Assembly (NCBI GenBank): GCA_958407995.1
Contig: CATYJU010000027.1
Coordinates: 1 to 25,842 of the forward strand
From: an uncultured Collinsella sp.
Lineage (GTDB): Bacteria; Actinomycetota; Coriobacteriia; Coriobacteriales; Coriobacteriaceae
Length of the DNA stretch: 25,842 bases
Direction: 5' to 3'
In this document: one piece after another, positions 8,256 through 15,092 of the stretch
Position numbering within the stretch: the stretch's first letter is position 1
Layout: the number at the start of each line of letters is the position of its first letter
The notes under the pieces: generated by a model
Told to the model about the DNA's origin: nothing
Database searches by the model: none
What the model saw: the letters and a program-made list of their open reading frames with translations, nothing else
Position numbers and translations under genes: made by a program

Positions 8256-9147
8256 GCCCAAGGAGACCAGCGGGCAACAGCCCGACTCCTCGTTTATCCA
8301 GCTCGATGATCCAAAGCAAAAGGGCGCCGCTTCGGCGGCGCCCGCCCCACGGCACAAAGCGCTCCTTGGCGTTCTGACTGCCGCGTGCACCATTCTGATC
8401 GTCGTCTCGCTGGGTTTCGTCCATCCTTCCACAAGCGGTGCCTGGTCCATCGACTGGATCATTCAGACCGTGACGGGGGAGAGCGTCGTCACCAAGGACA
8501 CCAAGGCATCTGGCTCGACTACGACTTCGGGCGAGGCCAGTTCCAAGGATTCCAAGTCATCGAATGACGCAAAAGACGAGTCCAAGGGTTCGAACGACGG
8601 CAAGGACGATTCCGAGTCTTCGGACAAGGAATCGGACAAAAATTCGGATAGCAAGAAGTCCGAGGACCGGGGCGGCAAGAAGTCTGGCGATAAATCCGCT
8701 GCCCAAAATACGGGAGCCGGTGATACTTCCAATGCGTCTGGCGGTGCTTCTTCGGGCGGTGGCCAGTCGTCTGATGGAGCCTCATCCTCTAATGGTGGAA
8801 ACGCCTCCTCGGGCAGCCAAAGCGGCTCACAGGAGTCCAACTACGTTACGGTGACGGTTTCGGTCACATCGAGCGTTGTGGGCAATCCTGTGTCCTCTGG
8901 CGGCACCTTTACCTTTAACGAAGGCGCTACCGTTTACGATGCCCTGTGCGCGCTGGGCCTTTCTGTCAACGCACATGGCTCGTCGTACGGTACGTATGTC
9001 TCCGCGATTGGTGGTTTGGCCGAGAAACAGTACGGCGGCACGAGCGGCTGGATGTACTCCGTCAACGGCACAACGCCCATGACGGCCTGCAGTAACTACG
9101 TTCTCTCCAATGGCGACAGCGTGGTCTGGTATTACGTGACAGGCTAG
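8245..9147 (+). CDS. Membrane-anchored single-DUF4430 protein
   Basis: A 300-residue protein: a cytoplasmic N-terminus, one hydrophobic helix (about residues 39-59), then a very long Ser/Lys/Asp/Gly-rich linker (about 70-198) and one DUF4430 domain (about 200-300) containing GWMYSVNG and ending GDSVVWYYVTG. The helix is followed by no clear cleavage site, so it may be a signal anchor that tethers the domain outside the cell. The ATG overlaps the end of the preceding gene by 11 nt and follows AAGGGTG by 6 nt, so the pair is translationally coupled and under the same riboswitch. The domain resembles the C-terminal beta-domain of transcobalamin/intrinsic factor, so a cobalamin-binding partner role is inferred. 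A strong terminator ends the unit. Confidence 0.87.
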   Translation: MPDKPKETSGQQPDSSFIQLDDPKQKGAASAAPAPRHKALLGVLTAACTILIVVSLGFVHPSTSGAWSIDWIIQTVTGESVVTKDTKASGSTTTSGEASSKDSKSSNDAKDESKGSNDGKDDSESSDKESDKNSDSKKSEDRGGKKSGDKSAAQNTGAGDTSNASGGASSGGGQSSDGASSSNGGNASSGSQSGSQESNYVTVTVSVTSSVVGNPVSSGGTFTFNEGATVYDALCALGLSVNAHGSSYGTYVSAIGGLAEKQYGGTSGWMYSVNGTTPMTACSNYVLSNGDSVVWYYVTG

Positions 9148-9168
9148 GAGCCTCGACATATTGCATCA

Positions 9169-9207
9169 AACGGGCGGTTCGGACCAACATCCGGACCGCC
9201 CGTTTTT
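9169..9207 (+). terminator. Rho-independent terminator of DUF4430 operon
   Basis: A 15-bp stem (AACGGGCGGTTCGGA with TCCGGACCGCCCGTT, one G-T pair), a 6-nt loop and five T residues, 21 nt after the stop codon. Confidence 0.95.
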
Positions 9208-9245
9208 CATGCGAATGGGACTGGCCGCTGGGTCTCTCGGCAAAC

Positions 9246-9279
9246 AAAAAACCGGTTGGAACGGGAATTCCAACCGGTT
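9246..9279 (-). terminator. Rho-independent terminator of gtrA-like gene
   Basis: A perfect 12-bp stem (AACCGGTTGGAA with TTCCAACCGGTT) and a 6-nt loop. On the minus strand a T-run follows (A-run at 9246-9251 on the plus strand). It ends the minus-strand gene at 9306. Convergent genes here thus each have their own terminator. Confidence 0.92.
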
Positions 9280-9305
9280 ATACATTCAAGCAAATAGTGA
9301 ATCGA

Positions 9306-9713
9306 CTACGAACGTGCACCCTCGAGGAAGAAGCGGCGGCTGAAGTAGTTGTACCAGGTGACGAGGAACGTTGCGATGGCCTTCATGGCCTGGTAGCCGA
9401 TGCTCAAAAACGTGACGCCCACAAACATGTACAGGTCGTTGAGGCCCAGGCCGATCACCGACAGGATGGTGAAGATCGTGAACTCGCGCTTGCGGCTCAT
9501 GCCTTCGCGGTGGTCGAACACGTACTTCATGCTGAGCCAGTAGTTGACCACGACGGATGTGATAAACGAAACCGTGGTGCTCATCAAAAAGTCGAGGTGG
9601 AACAGCTCGACGAGCGCAATGAGCATGCCCCAGTCGATGCCAAAGGAGATAAGACCCACGACAGCGAACTTGAGGAATTGCTTGGTATGAGGTTGTGCCA
9701 GTGCCTTGCGCAC
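9306..9713 (-). CDS. GtrA family membrane protein (copy 1)
   Basis: A 135-residue GtrA-like protein with four hydrophobic segments. GtrA proteins are thought to move undecaprenyl-phosphate-linked sugars across the membrane for cell-surface polysaccharide or teichoic acid decoration. Visible family features are KFAVVGLISFGIDWG at the first helix and the basic loop SMKYVFDHREGMSRKREFT between helices two and three. The start is GTG 9713; no in-frame ATG occurs before an upstream stop, and the Shine-Dalgarno is weak. It is clearly paralogous to the next upstream gene (shared MKYVF, EGMSR, REFTIF, LSVIGL, FLEG). No GtrB-type glycosyltransferase is adjacent, so the sugar is unknown. Confidence 0.85.
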   Translation of the reverse strand: MRKALAQPHTKQFLKFAVVGLISFGIDWGMLIALVELFHLDFLMSTTVSFITSVVVNYWLSMKYVFDHREGMSRKREFTIFTILSVIGLGLNDLYMFVGVTFLSIGYQAMKAIATFLVTWYNYFSRRFFLEGARS

Positions 9714-9810
9714 GTAATCACATCCAATGCGTTGATGAATCGAGCAGAGGATACTTTAGAGCTTTTGCAAGGGAAACGTAAGGTCTTTGCCAAGAACTAT
9801 ACGAACTCGC

Positions 9811-9849
9811 CAAATTTTCAAGAGCTAATCCGCAAACGTTGAAAATTTG
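9811..9849. repeat. AT-rich 11-bp inverted repeat upstream of gtrA copy 1
   Basis: CAAATTTTCAA at 9811-9821 and TTGAAAATTTG at 9839-9849 form a perfect 11-bp dyad with a 17-nt spacer. It lies about 100 nt upstream of the GTG of the first GtrA gene on its own strand, so it could be an operator or a leader hairpin. No matching promoter was identified. Confidence 0.55.
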
Positions 9850-9860
9850 CCCGTAAACGA

Positions 9861-9912
9861 ACGATGCCCACGGGCGATACTGTACTGAGCACGCATTGTC
9901 CGTGGGCATCGT
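9861..9912 (-). terminator. Long-loop hairpin after gtrA copy 2
   Basis: ACGATGCCCACGG at 9861-9873 pairs perfectly (13 bp) with CCGTGGGCATCGT at 9900-9912, with a 26-nt loop. It begins 20 nt after the stop of the second GtrA gene on the minus strand. There is no clean T-run, so a terminator role is only likely; an RNA-processing or attenuation structure is the alternative. Confidence 0.5.
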
Positions 9913-9931
9913 AAGGCTGTAAGGTTGCGAG

Positions 9932-10327
9932 TTACTTGGTCTCGTCACCCTCCAGGAAGATCTTTCGGGTCACAAAGTTGTAGACCATGACAAGCGCGGT
10001 GGCGCAGATCTTGGCGATATTGGCCTCGAGCCCCAGACCGGCGTTGAGTGTCAGCACGATACCGTCGTTGAGTGCCAGGCCGATCACGGACAGCACGACA
10101 AAGATGGTGAACTCGCGGCGGCGGCTCATGCCTTCCTTGTGCGCAAACACGTACTTCATGCTTGCGAGGTAGTTAAAGATGAGTGAGATGATAAAGCCGC
10201 TGGTATTGGCGATTAGGATGTTGAGGCCCAGACCGTAGTGGAGCAGATTCATAATGCCAAAGTCGATAACCGTGGCAATGACACCGACGACGCCAAATTT
10301 CATGATCTGCGCAAGGAGCTTTTGCAT
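9932..10327 (-). CDS. GtrA family membrane protein (copy 2)
   Basis: A 131-residue GtrA-like protein with four membrane segments (KFGVVGVIATVIDFGIMNLL first) and the conserved SMKYVFAHKEGMSRRREFT loop. The start is ATG 10327, preceded by AGGCAGG at 4-6 nt spacing. A longer frame beginning with TTG at 10390 lacks a proper ribosome-binding site and would add 21 basic residues not seen in the paralog. The two GtrA genes look like an old tandem duplication: loops are conserved and helices diverged. The fructose-bisphosphatase gene lies immediately upstream on the same strand, 78 nt away, and could share its transcript. Confidence 0.86.
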   Translation of the reverse strand: MQKLLAQIMKFGVVGVIATVIDFGIMNLLHYGLGLNILIANTSGFIISLIFNYLASMKYVFAHKEGMSRRREFTIFVVLSVIGLALNDGIVLTLNAGLGLEANIAKICATALVMVYNFVTRKIFLEGDETK

Positions 10328-10405
10328 GGTACCTGCCTTAAGCCGGCGCCGGGGCGCCGTGGGGATGACAAACTTAGCAAGTTTAGCCAATCCCCGCGGG
10401 TGGTG

Positions 10406-12322
10406 CTAGGCGCGCTCCTCGATAGCACCGTTTCTATATGCATCGAGCAGCTGGCGCAGGTCCTGGATTTGGCTGCGGATCTTGGCGCCAGTATCGGTGT
10501 CGCTTACCATGCGGCGACGGTCTGCTTGGTCAAAACGGTTGGTCTCGCTTTCGATGTCCACGTTGCGCGTGAGTGCCTCGGCAACCGTCGTAAAGGCCCG
10601 GTGCGACTTGAGGCGGCAGCCGCGCGAGCTCGAGATGAGCGTATAGCCGGCGATGCCCGTCTTGGGATGGTAAGCGCGGCAGAAGCCGCCATCGATGACC
10701 AGTAACTTGCCCTCAGCGCGGATGGGCTGCTCGCCCTTGGTGGTTTTAACGGGCGTGTGGCCGTTGATGATGTGGCCGGTCGGCGAGCATGCCATGGGCG
10801 CGACGCCAAACTCGCGCATGATGTCATCGCAGACCGAGGGCGACTTGGTAAGCGTAAAGTAAGGATCCATCGGTTCGACCCAGGTGCTCTTATCGGCGAT
10901 ATAGGCGCGCTCAAAGGTACGCACCAGGCGTCCGCTGGCGGGTGAGTTAAAGCCAATCCACAGGTACCACATCCAGTCGAGGGCGTCGCGGTCGCCCACG
11001 CGCCAGGCTCGGCGGGCGATGTGATCGCAAAAATCGAGATAATCGCGGCCAGCGTGCCAGGTGCCCAAGCAGTTCATGCTGCTAAAGGTGCCGTCTTCGT
11101 TGAGCGGCACGCAGCCATGGAACAGCAGGTTGCCGTTGGCGACCTTGTACATCGAGCCATGGGAATAGAGGAAATCGATATGGCGATGCAGGTGATCGGC
11201 GGTGACAAACTCGGACACGAGCTTGTCGATGATGTGCTGCTCCTGAGACGTGAGCGTATAGGGGTCCGCCGGGTCGACGGTGGGGAAGTCGTTGGTCGTG
11301 AGCGGCCACACGCTGCCGTCGGCGAGCGTGACCGTGCCGGTGTCGTGTTCGATCTTGTCGAGTAACAGGCGGTTGGTCATATCGAACTCGGGGTGGCGCT
11401 GGATAATCTGGCCCTCGAGCTTAAAGAGCAGCACGTTGATGGCCTTGATCAGCGGGGTGATGGACTCACCGGCGGTGTAGGTGGCATCGGCAAAGGCGAC
11501 AAGCTCACGCAGCGAGATGCCGTAGTCGTTCTCGAGGATCTCGTAATTGTCATAGCGTAGGTTGTTGCGCAACACCGTGGCGATGCAGGCGGGCTCACCG
11601 GCGGCAGCGCCCATCCACAGCAGGTCGTGGTTGCCCCACTGGATGTCGAGCGAATGGTAGGTGAGCAGACGGTCCATAATCTTGGCCGCGCCGCCGCCGC
11701 GGTCGAAGATGTCGCCCACCAGGTGCAGGTGGTCGACGGCCAGGCGCTTGATGAGCGAAGCGAGCGACTCGATAAAGTCGTCGGCGCTGGCGGTCTCCAG
11801 GATGGACTCCACGATGCGCTCGTGATAGCGCACGCGATAGTTGTTCTCGTCCGGGTGCGTGTGCAACAACTCGTCGATGATATAGGCGTAGTCGCGCGGG
11901 ATGGCCTTACGCACCTTGGAGCGCGTGTAGCGGCTTGAAAGCGAGCGAGCGACCATGATGAGCTGGTCAAGCATCGTCTTGTACCAAGTTGGCGAGTCCT
12001 CGCGCTGGCTGCGGACCAGCTCAATCTTCTCGCGCGGGTAGTAAATGAGCGTGCACAGCTCGCCCTTCTCATCAAAGGAGAGCGTGTCGCCAAAAATCTC
12101 GTCGACATGCTCGCGCACGACGCCCGAGCAGTTGTTGAGGATGTGCATAAAGGCTTCGTACTCGCCGTGCACGTCGCTCATAAAATGCTCGGTGCCCTTG
12201 GGTAGGTTGAGGATGGCCGAGAGGTTGATAATTTCGGTAAACGCGGATTGTTCGGTGGGGAACTGTCTCGACAGCAGGCGCAGATACTTGAAGTCTTGCG
12301 GGTTGCGATCGAATGCGACCAT
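10406..12322 (-). CDS. fbp: Fructose-1,6-bisphosphatase class III
   Basis: A 638-residue class III FBPase, which removes the 1-phosphate from fructose 1,6-bisphosphate in gluconeogenesis; cytoplasmic. The calcineurin-like metal-binding motifs are all visible: SDVHGEY (Asp50, His52), GDIFDRGG (near 205), WGNHD (near 227) and GHTPVK toward the C-terminus. The length matches the Bacillus-type class III family and not the 330-residue class I enzymes. Start ATG 12322 has GGAAGG 6 nt upstream; an extended frame to 12367 runs through the leader and is rejected. The leader contains a strong 10-bp dyad (12350-12379) that could be an operator. The enzyme is divergent from degV across a 320-nt gap. Confidence 0.95.
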   Translation of the reverse strand: MVAFDRNPQDFKYLRLLSRQFPTEQSAFTEIINLSAILNLPKGTEHFMSDVHGEYEAFMHILNNCSGVVREHVDEIFGDTLSFDEKGELCTLIYYPREKIELVRSQREDSPTWYKTMLDQLIMVARSLSSRYTRSKVRKAIPRDYAYIIDELLHTHPDENNYRVRYHERIVESILETASADDFIESLASLIKRLAVDHLHLVGDIFDRGGGAAKIMDRLLTYHSLDIQWGNHDLLWMGAAAGEPACIATVLRNNLRYDNYEILENDYGISLRELVAFADATYTAGESITPLIKAINVLLFKLEGQIIQRHPEFDMTNRLLLDKIEHDTGTVTLADGSVWPLTTNDFPTVDPADPYTLTSQEQHIIDKLVSEFVTADHLHRHIDFLYSHGSMYKVANGNLLFHGCVPLNEDGTFSSMNCLGTWHAGRDYLDFCDHIARRAWRVGDRDALDWMWYLWIGFNSPASGRLVRTFERAYIADKSTWVEPMDPYFTLTKSPSVCDDIMREFGVAPMACSPTGHIINGHTPVKTTKGEQPIRAEGKLLVIDGGFCRAYHPKTGIAGYTLISSSRGCRLKSHRAFTTVAEALTRNVDIESETNRFDQADRRRMVSDTDTGAKIRSQIQDLRQLLDAYRNGAIEERA

Positions 12323-12642
12323 GAAACACCTTCCGATGGGGCTGGTAAAACTGATAAACAGCGTCAAACGTTTATCAGTATGCGCCGCTTTTGTTTCGAT
12401 TTTGCGCCAGCGGCTGAATTGTCGGCTGAACGGTTTGGTAAATCGATTTAGTTGAGGTAGATATGGCGGTTGAGTGGAGACGACAGAAGGTGTTTTCTCA
12501 GATATTTATGCGTGGGGCCGGTGGAGACGATGGTGGTAAAGATGTTCGCTATTTTTGGTTCGATTTGGTAAATAGTGGACATATGTACCGTATGTGTGCT
12601 CACTGTGCGATAATTTGCGCAGCAATGAGTAAGGAGCCTCAT
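12323..12642. other. Divergent fbp/degV intergenic region
   Basis: A 320-nt gap between divergent genes. Besides the fbp dyad it holds an exact 10-bp direct repeat TTTGGTAAAT at 12434-12443 and 12564-12573 (130 nt apart), an imperfect dyad ACATA-N7-TATGT near 12580-12596, and a -10-like GATAAT at 12609-12614 that could serve degV, although no good -35 precedes it. I see no convincing gene in either direction. Confidence 0.4.
12350..12379. promoter_or_regulatory. 30-bp operator-like dyad upstream of fbp
   Basis: ACTGATAAAC and GTTTATCAGT form a perfect 10-bp inverted repeat around a 10-nt spacer, starting 28 nt upstream of the fbp ATG. The minus-strand spacer contains TTGACG, a possible -35 box, so a bound repressor would cover the promoter. 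As RNA it would form a hairpin without a T-run. The regulator is unknown. Confidence 0.6.
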
Positions 12643-13533
12643 ATGAGTGATTTTGTCCTGACCTGTGAATCTGCCGCCGACCGAAACCGTGAGTTCTTTG
12701 CGTCGCGCAATATCCCTGTCGTGTGTTTTCATTACGAGATCGACGATGTTGTCCATACGGACGATCTGTATCAGTCGATTACGCCGGACAAGTTTTTTGC
12801 CCAGATTGCCGCGGGCGCCATGCCCAAGACGTCTCAGGTGAGCGTGGGTGAGTACGAGGAGTTTTGGGAGCCGTTTGTTGCCGAGGGTAAAGACGTGCTG
12901 CACCTGACGTTGTCTTCGGGTATTTCGGGCACGTATGGATCGGCCTGCGTTGCGGCGCAGATGCTCGCGGATCGCTATCCCCAGGGCGGCAAGGTTCGCG
13001 TCGTCGATTCGCTGGCGGCGTCTTCGGGCTTTGGCCTGTTGCTGGAATATGCCGCCGACGTGCGCGATAGCGGGGCTTCACTCGACGAGACGGCTGCCTG
13101 GATCGAGGAGCACAAACTCAACCTGCACCACTGGTTCTTCTCGACCGATCTGTCGAGCTACCTACGAGGCGGTCGCATTTCGGCTGCGAGTGCGATCATC
13201 GGCACGGCGCTTAAGATTTGCCCGCTTATGACGGTCGATTGCGATGGCAAGCTGTCGCCACGTGAGAAGATTCGCACTAAGAAGCGCGCGATTTCCGAGA
13301 TGGCCAAGACCATGATGGCACACGTGCAGGACGGTGTGGATTATTCGGGTAAGTGCATCATGTCGCACTCGGCGTGCCGTGAGGATGCCGAGGCAGTTGC
13401 GGCGCTGATTGAGGAACAGGTTCCGCAGCTTAAAGGCAAGATTGAGATCAATGACATCGGTACTCTGATTGGCTCGCATACCGGACCTGGTACGGTGGCG
13501 CTCTTCTTTATGGGCGACAAGCGCGTGGATTAA
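12643..13533 (+). CDS. DegV family fatty-acid-binding protein
   Basis: A 296-residue DegV-family (FakB-like) protein. Relatives bind a fatty acid in the pocket between two domains and present it to the kinase FakA for phospholipid synthesis. Visible features: a DxxxD-like N-terminal strand replaced by LTCESAAD, the PKTSQVSVGEYEEFW segment (TSQ motif), LSSGISGTYGSA (fatty-acid-contacting Ser-Gly loop), RVVDSLAASSGFGLL, and the late HTGPGTVALFFMG strand typical of the family. The start is ATG 12643, 6 nt after AAGGAG; an in-frame ATG at 12625 would sit before that site. No fakA is adjacent. The ligand is not deducible. Confidence 0.93.
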   Translation: MSDFVLTCESAADRNREFFASRNIPVVCFHYEIDDVVHTDDLYQSITPDKFFAQIAAGAMPKTSQVSVGEYEEFWEPFVAEGKDVLHLTLSSGISGTYGSACVAAQMLADRYPQGGKVRVVDSLAASSGFGLLLEYAADVRDSGASLDETAAWIEEHKLNLHHWFFSTDLSSYLRGGRISAASAIIGTALKICPLMTVDCDGKLSPREKIRTKKRAISEMAKTMMAHVQDGVDYSGKCIMSHSACREDAEAVAALIEEQVPQLKGKIEINDIGTLIGSHTGPGTVALFFMGDKRVD

Positions 13534-13574
13534 CTTGGCTCATCACGTCGCTGCGTGATTGCTCAAACGAAAAC

Positions 13575-13602
13575 GGCCCGCCTCACGTTTGTGGGGCGGG
13601 CC
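13575..13602. terminator. Bidirectional terminator between degV and TIM-barrel gene
   Basis: GGCCCGCCTCAC and GTGGGGCGGGCC form a 12-bp stem (one T-G pair) with loop GTTT. It lies between convergent stop codons at 13533 (+) and 13615 (-). The minus-strand read-out continues GTTTTCGTTTG; the plus-strand has only TTGCTGTT. Efficiency is probably better for the minus-strand gene. Confidence 0.75.
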
Positions 13603-13614
13603 TTGCTGTTGCGG

Positions 13615-14706
13615 CTAGCGTTTCTTTCCGCGGAAGAAGAAGCCGTGCAGTGACGGCTTGAGGCCGCGATTGGCGCGACGCTCCTCGACGCGCTCGTGGA
13701 TCGAAGCGACGCGCTCGATGACTTCGTCGGGAATCGGCACGTCGGGATTCATGTTCTCGACTTGGCTGACCTCGGCGGCGGCGACCTGGTCGATAATGGG
13801 CACGTCGTCGCGCGAGATGACAGGTGTGGCGTCTTCCTTCATCTTGCGATAACGCTGCATCATGTCGGTCTGTAGCTGCTGGGCCGAAGGCGGTGTCCAG
13901 ATGATGGCGTTGGCGCCGGCGGCGATGGTCTCGCGAATGCTCTTGGGCGTCTTGCCGCCCGGCGCGATGAGCGGCAGGTTGGGATAGTGCTCGCGCAGCT
14001 CGCGTAGGACCTGGGGCGTGTTCTTGCCGGCGGCGATGTTGAGAATCTTGGCTCCAGCGCGCACCTTGGCGTGGGCATCGTCGTCGCAGCGAACGACCGT
14101 GGCGATGACGGGGATGTCGGCGATGTTGGTGATGTGCTCTACCATCTCGGCAGTAGCGGGGGAGTTGACCACGCAGCCCGCCGCGCCCTGCATCTCGGAG
14201 ACGGCTGCCATCTGCACGGAGCGCTTACCGGTCGTAGTTCCGCCGCCCACGCCTACAAAGACCGGGCACTCGGCGACGGTCAGCAGCGCTTGCGTAATGG
14301 CGGGCTGCGGCGTGAAAGGGTATACCGCAAAGACGGCATCGGCGTTGGAGTTGCGGATAACCGCGACGTCGGTGGTGTAAATGAGCGACTTGATGCGTCG
14401 GCCGAAGAGCGTAAAGCCGCTGGCCTCCTCGATCTCGTCGGGCATGCGAAGGGCCGCCTTGCGCAAACGTCCGTCGATGGGCAGTGGCTCCATGGGGAGC
14501 AGTCCGTTGGGGGTCACGGCTACCTGGGGCTCGGTGAACTCGTCTGCGAGCTCGACCTCGGAGAAATCGACCGAGGCGACGATGTCCTCGTGAACCTCGG
14601 CGGGCACATCGATGGGAGCTTGGTCGTTTGCCGCGGCAGGCGTGTCGAAGGAGCTGGTGCCGACAAAGGCGTCGACGCGCTCATTTAGATCGTTGAGGGT
14701 ATCCAT
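13615..14706 (-). CDS. Putative TIM-barrel protein of unknown function
   Basis: A 363-residue protein. The first ~75 residues are acidic and low-complexity. The core (about 90-290) reads as a beta/alpha barrel: alternating strands such as DAVFAVYPF, CPVFVGVGGGTTTGKRS, GAAGCVVNSP, PVIATVVRCDDDAHAKVRAGAKILNIAAG, and a C-terminal phosphate-site-like APGGKTPKSIRETIAAGANAIIW, which recalls KDPG-aldolase/NanE-type barrels. The tail is basic (FFFRGKKR). I cannot name a reaction; automatic annotation as hydrolase would be weakly founded. The ATG at 14706 lacks a strong Shine-Dalgarno. It stands alone, and the shared hairpin at 13575 ends it. Confidence 0.75.
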   Translation of the reverse strand: MDTLNDLNERVDAFVGTSSFDTPAAANDQAPIDVPAEVHEDIVASVDFSEVELADEFTEPQVAVTPNGLLPMEPLPIDGRLRKAALRMPDEIEEASGFTLFGRRIKSLIYTTDVAVIRNSNADAVFAVYPFTPQPAITQALLTVAECPVFVGVGGGTTTGKRSVQMAAVSEMQGAAGCVVNSPATAEMVEHITNIADIPVIATVVRCDDDAHAKVRAGAKILNIAAGKNTPQVLRELREHYPNLPLIAPGGKTPKSIRETIAAGANAIIWTPPSAQQLQTDMMQRYRKMKEDATPVISRDDVPIIDQVAAAEVSQVENMNPDVPIPDEVIERVASIHERVEERRANRGLKPSLHGFFFRGKKR

Positions 14707-14897
14707 GGAGGCTCGATTCTATGTGATGACGGCCGGCGCGATGCAGCCGGAATAGCGAATGCTAAATCGTTTGACGAGTTGATTTTTCCCCGCCGCGCCA
14801 TCCGTTAGACCGAAGGGCCGGCGAACGTGAAGGAGCTGTGGTGGCGGGTATCGAGGTGCTATCTTGAATGTCCCGTTTAAAAGAGAGGTGACGCGGT

Positions 14898-15068
14898 ATG
14901 GAATTGACAGCAATGTTTGGCTCGATTGGCCTGTGTGTGGCCGCAATCGTTGCCGCCGCGGTCATCTACTTTGTGGTCACGGCCATTAAGGGCAAAAGGG
15001 CCGAACGCAAGGAGCGCGCGATGCTTAAACAGCATCGCGACCAGCAGGGCAAACGCGCACAGAGATAG
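14898..15068 (+). CDS. Small single-pass membrane protein (56 aa)
   Basis: A short reading frame: MELTAMFGSIGLCVAAIVAA begins a single hydrophobic helix (about residues 7-31), then a strongly basic cytoplasmic tail rich in Lys/Arg/Glu/Gln ending KRAQR. An AGAGGTG lies 7 nt before the ATG. The topology and positive-inside tail look real and codon use is like the neighbours. Function unknown. It sits alone between two minus-strand genes. Confidence 0.7.
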   Translation: MELTAMFGSIGLCVAAIVAAAVIYFVVTAIKGKRAERKERAMLKQHRDQQGKRAQR

Positions 15069-15092
15069 CTTGTTGAGTTTTGGATCCGTGCG

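Noticed and set aside
6246..8462. Another long minus-strand open frame, over the propeller and linker
   Set aside because: Mirror of biased GC-rich codon use on the plus strand; no ribosome-binding site or recognisable fold.
9718..9948. Minus-strand open frame between the two GtrA genes
   Set aside because: It overlaps the end of the second GtrA gene and both hairpins, and has no Shine-Dalgarno or protein-like composition.
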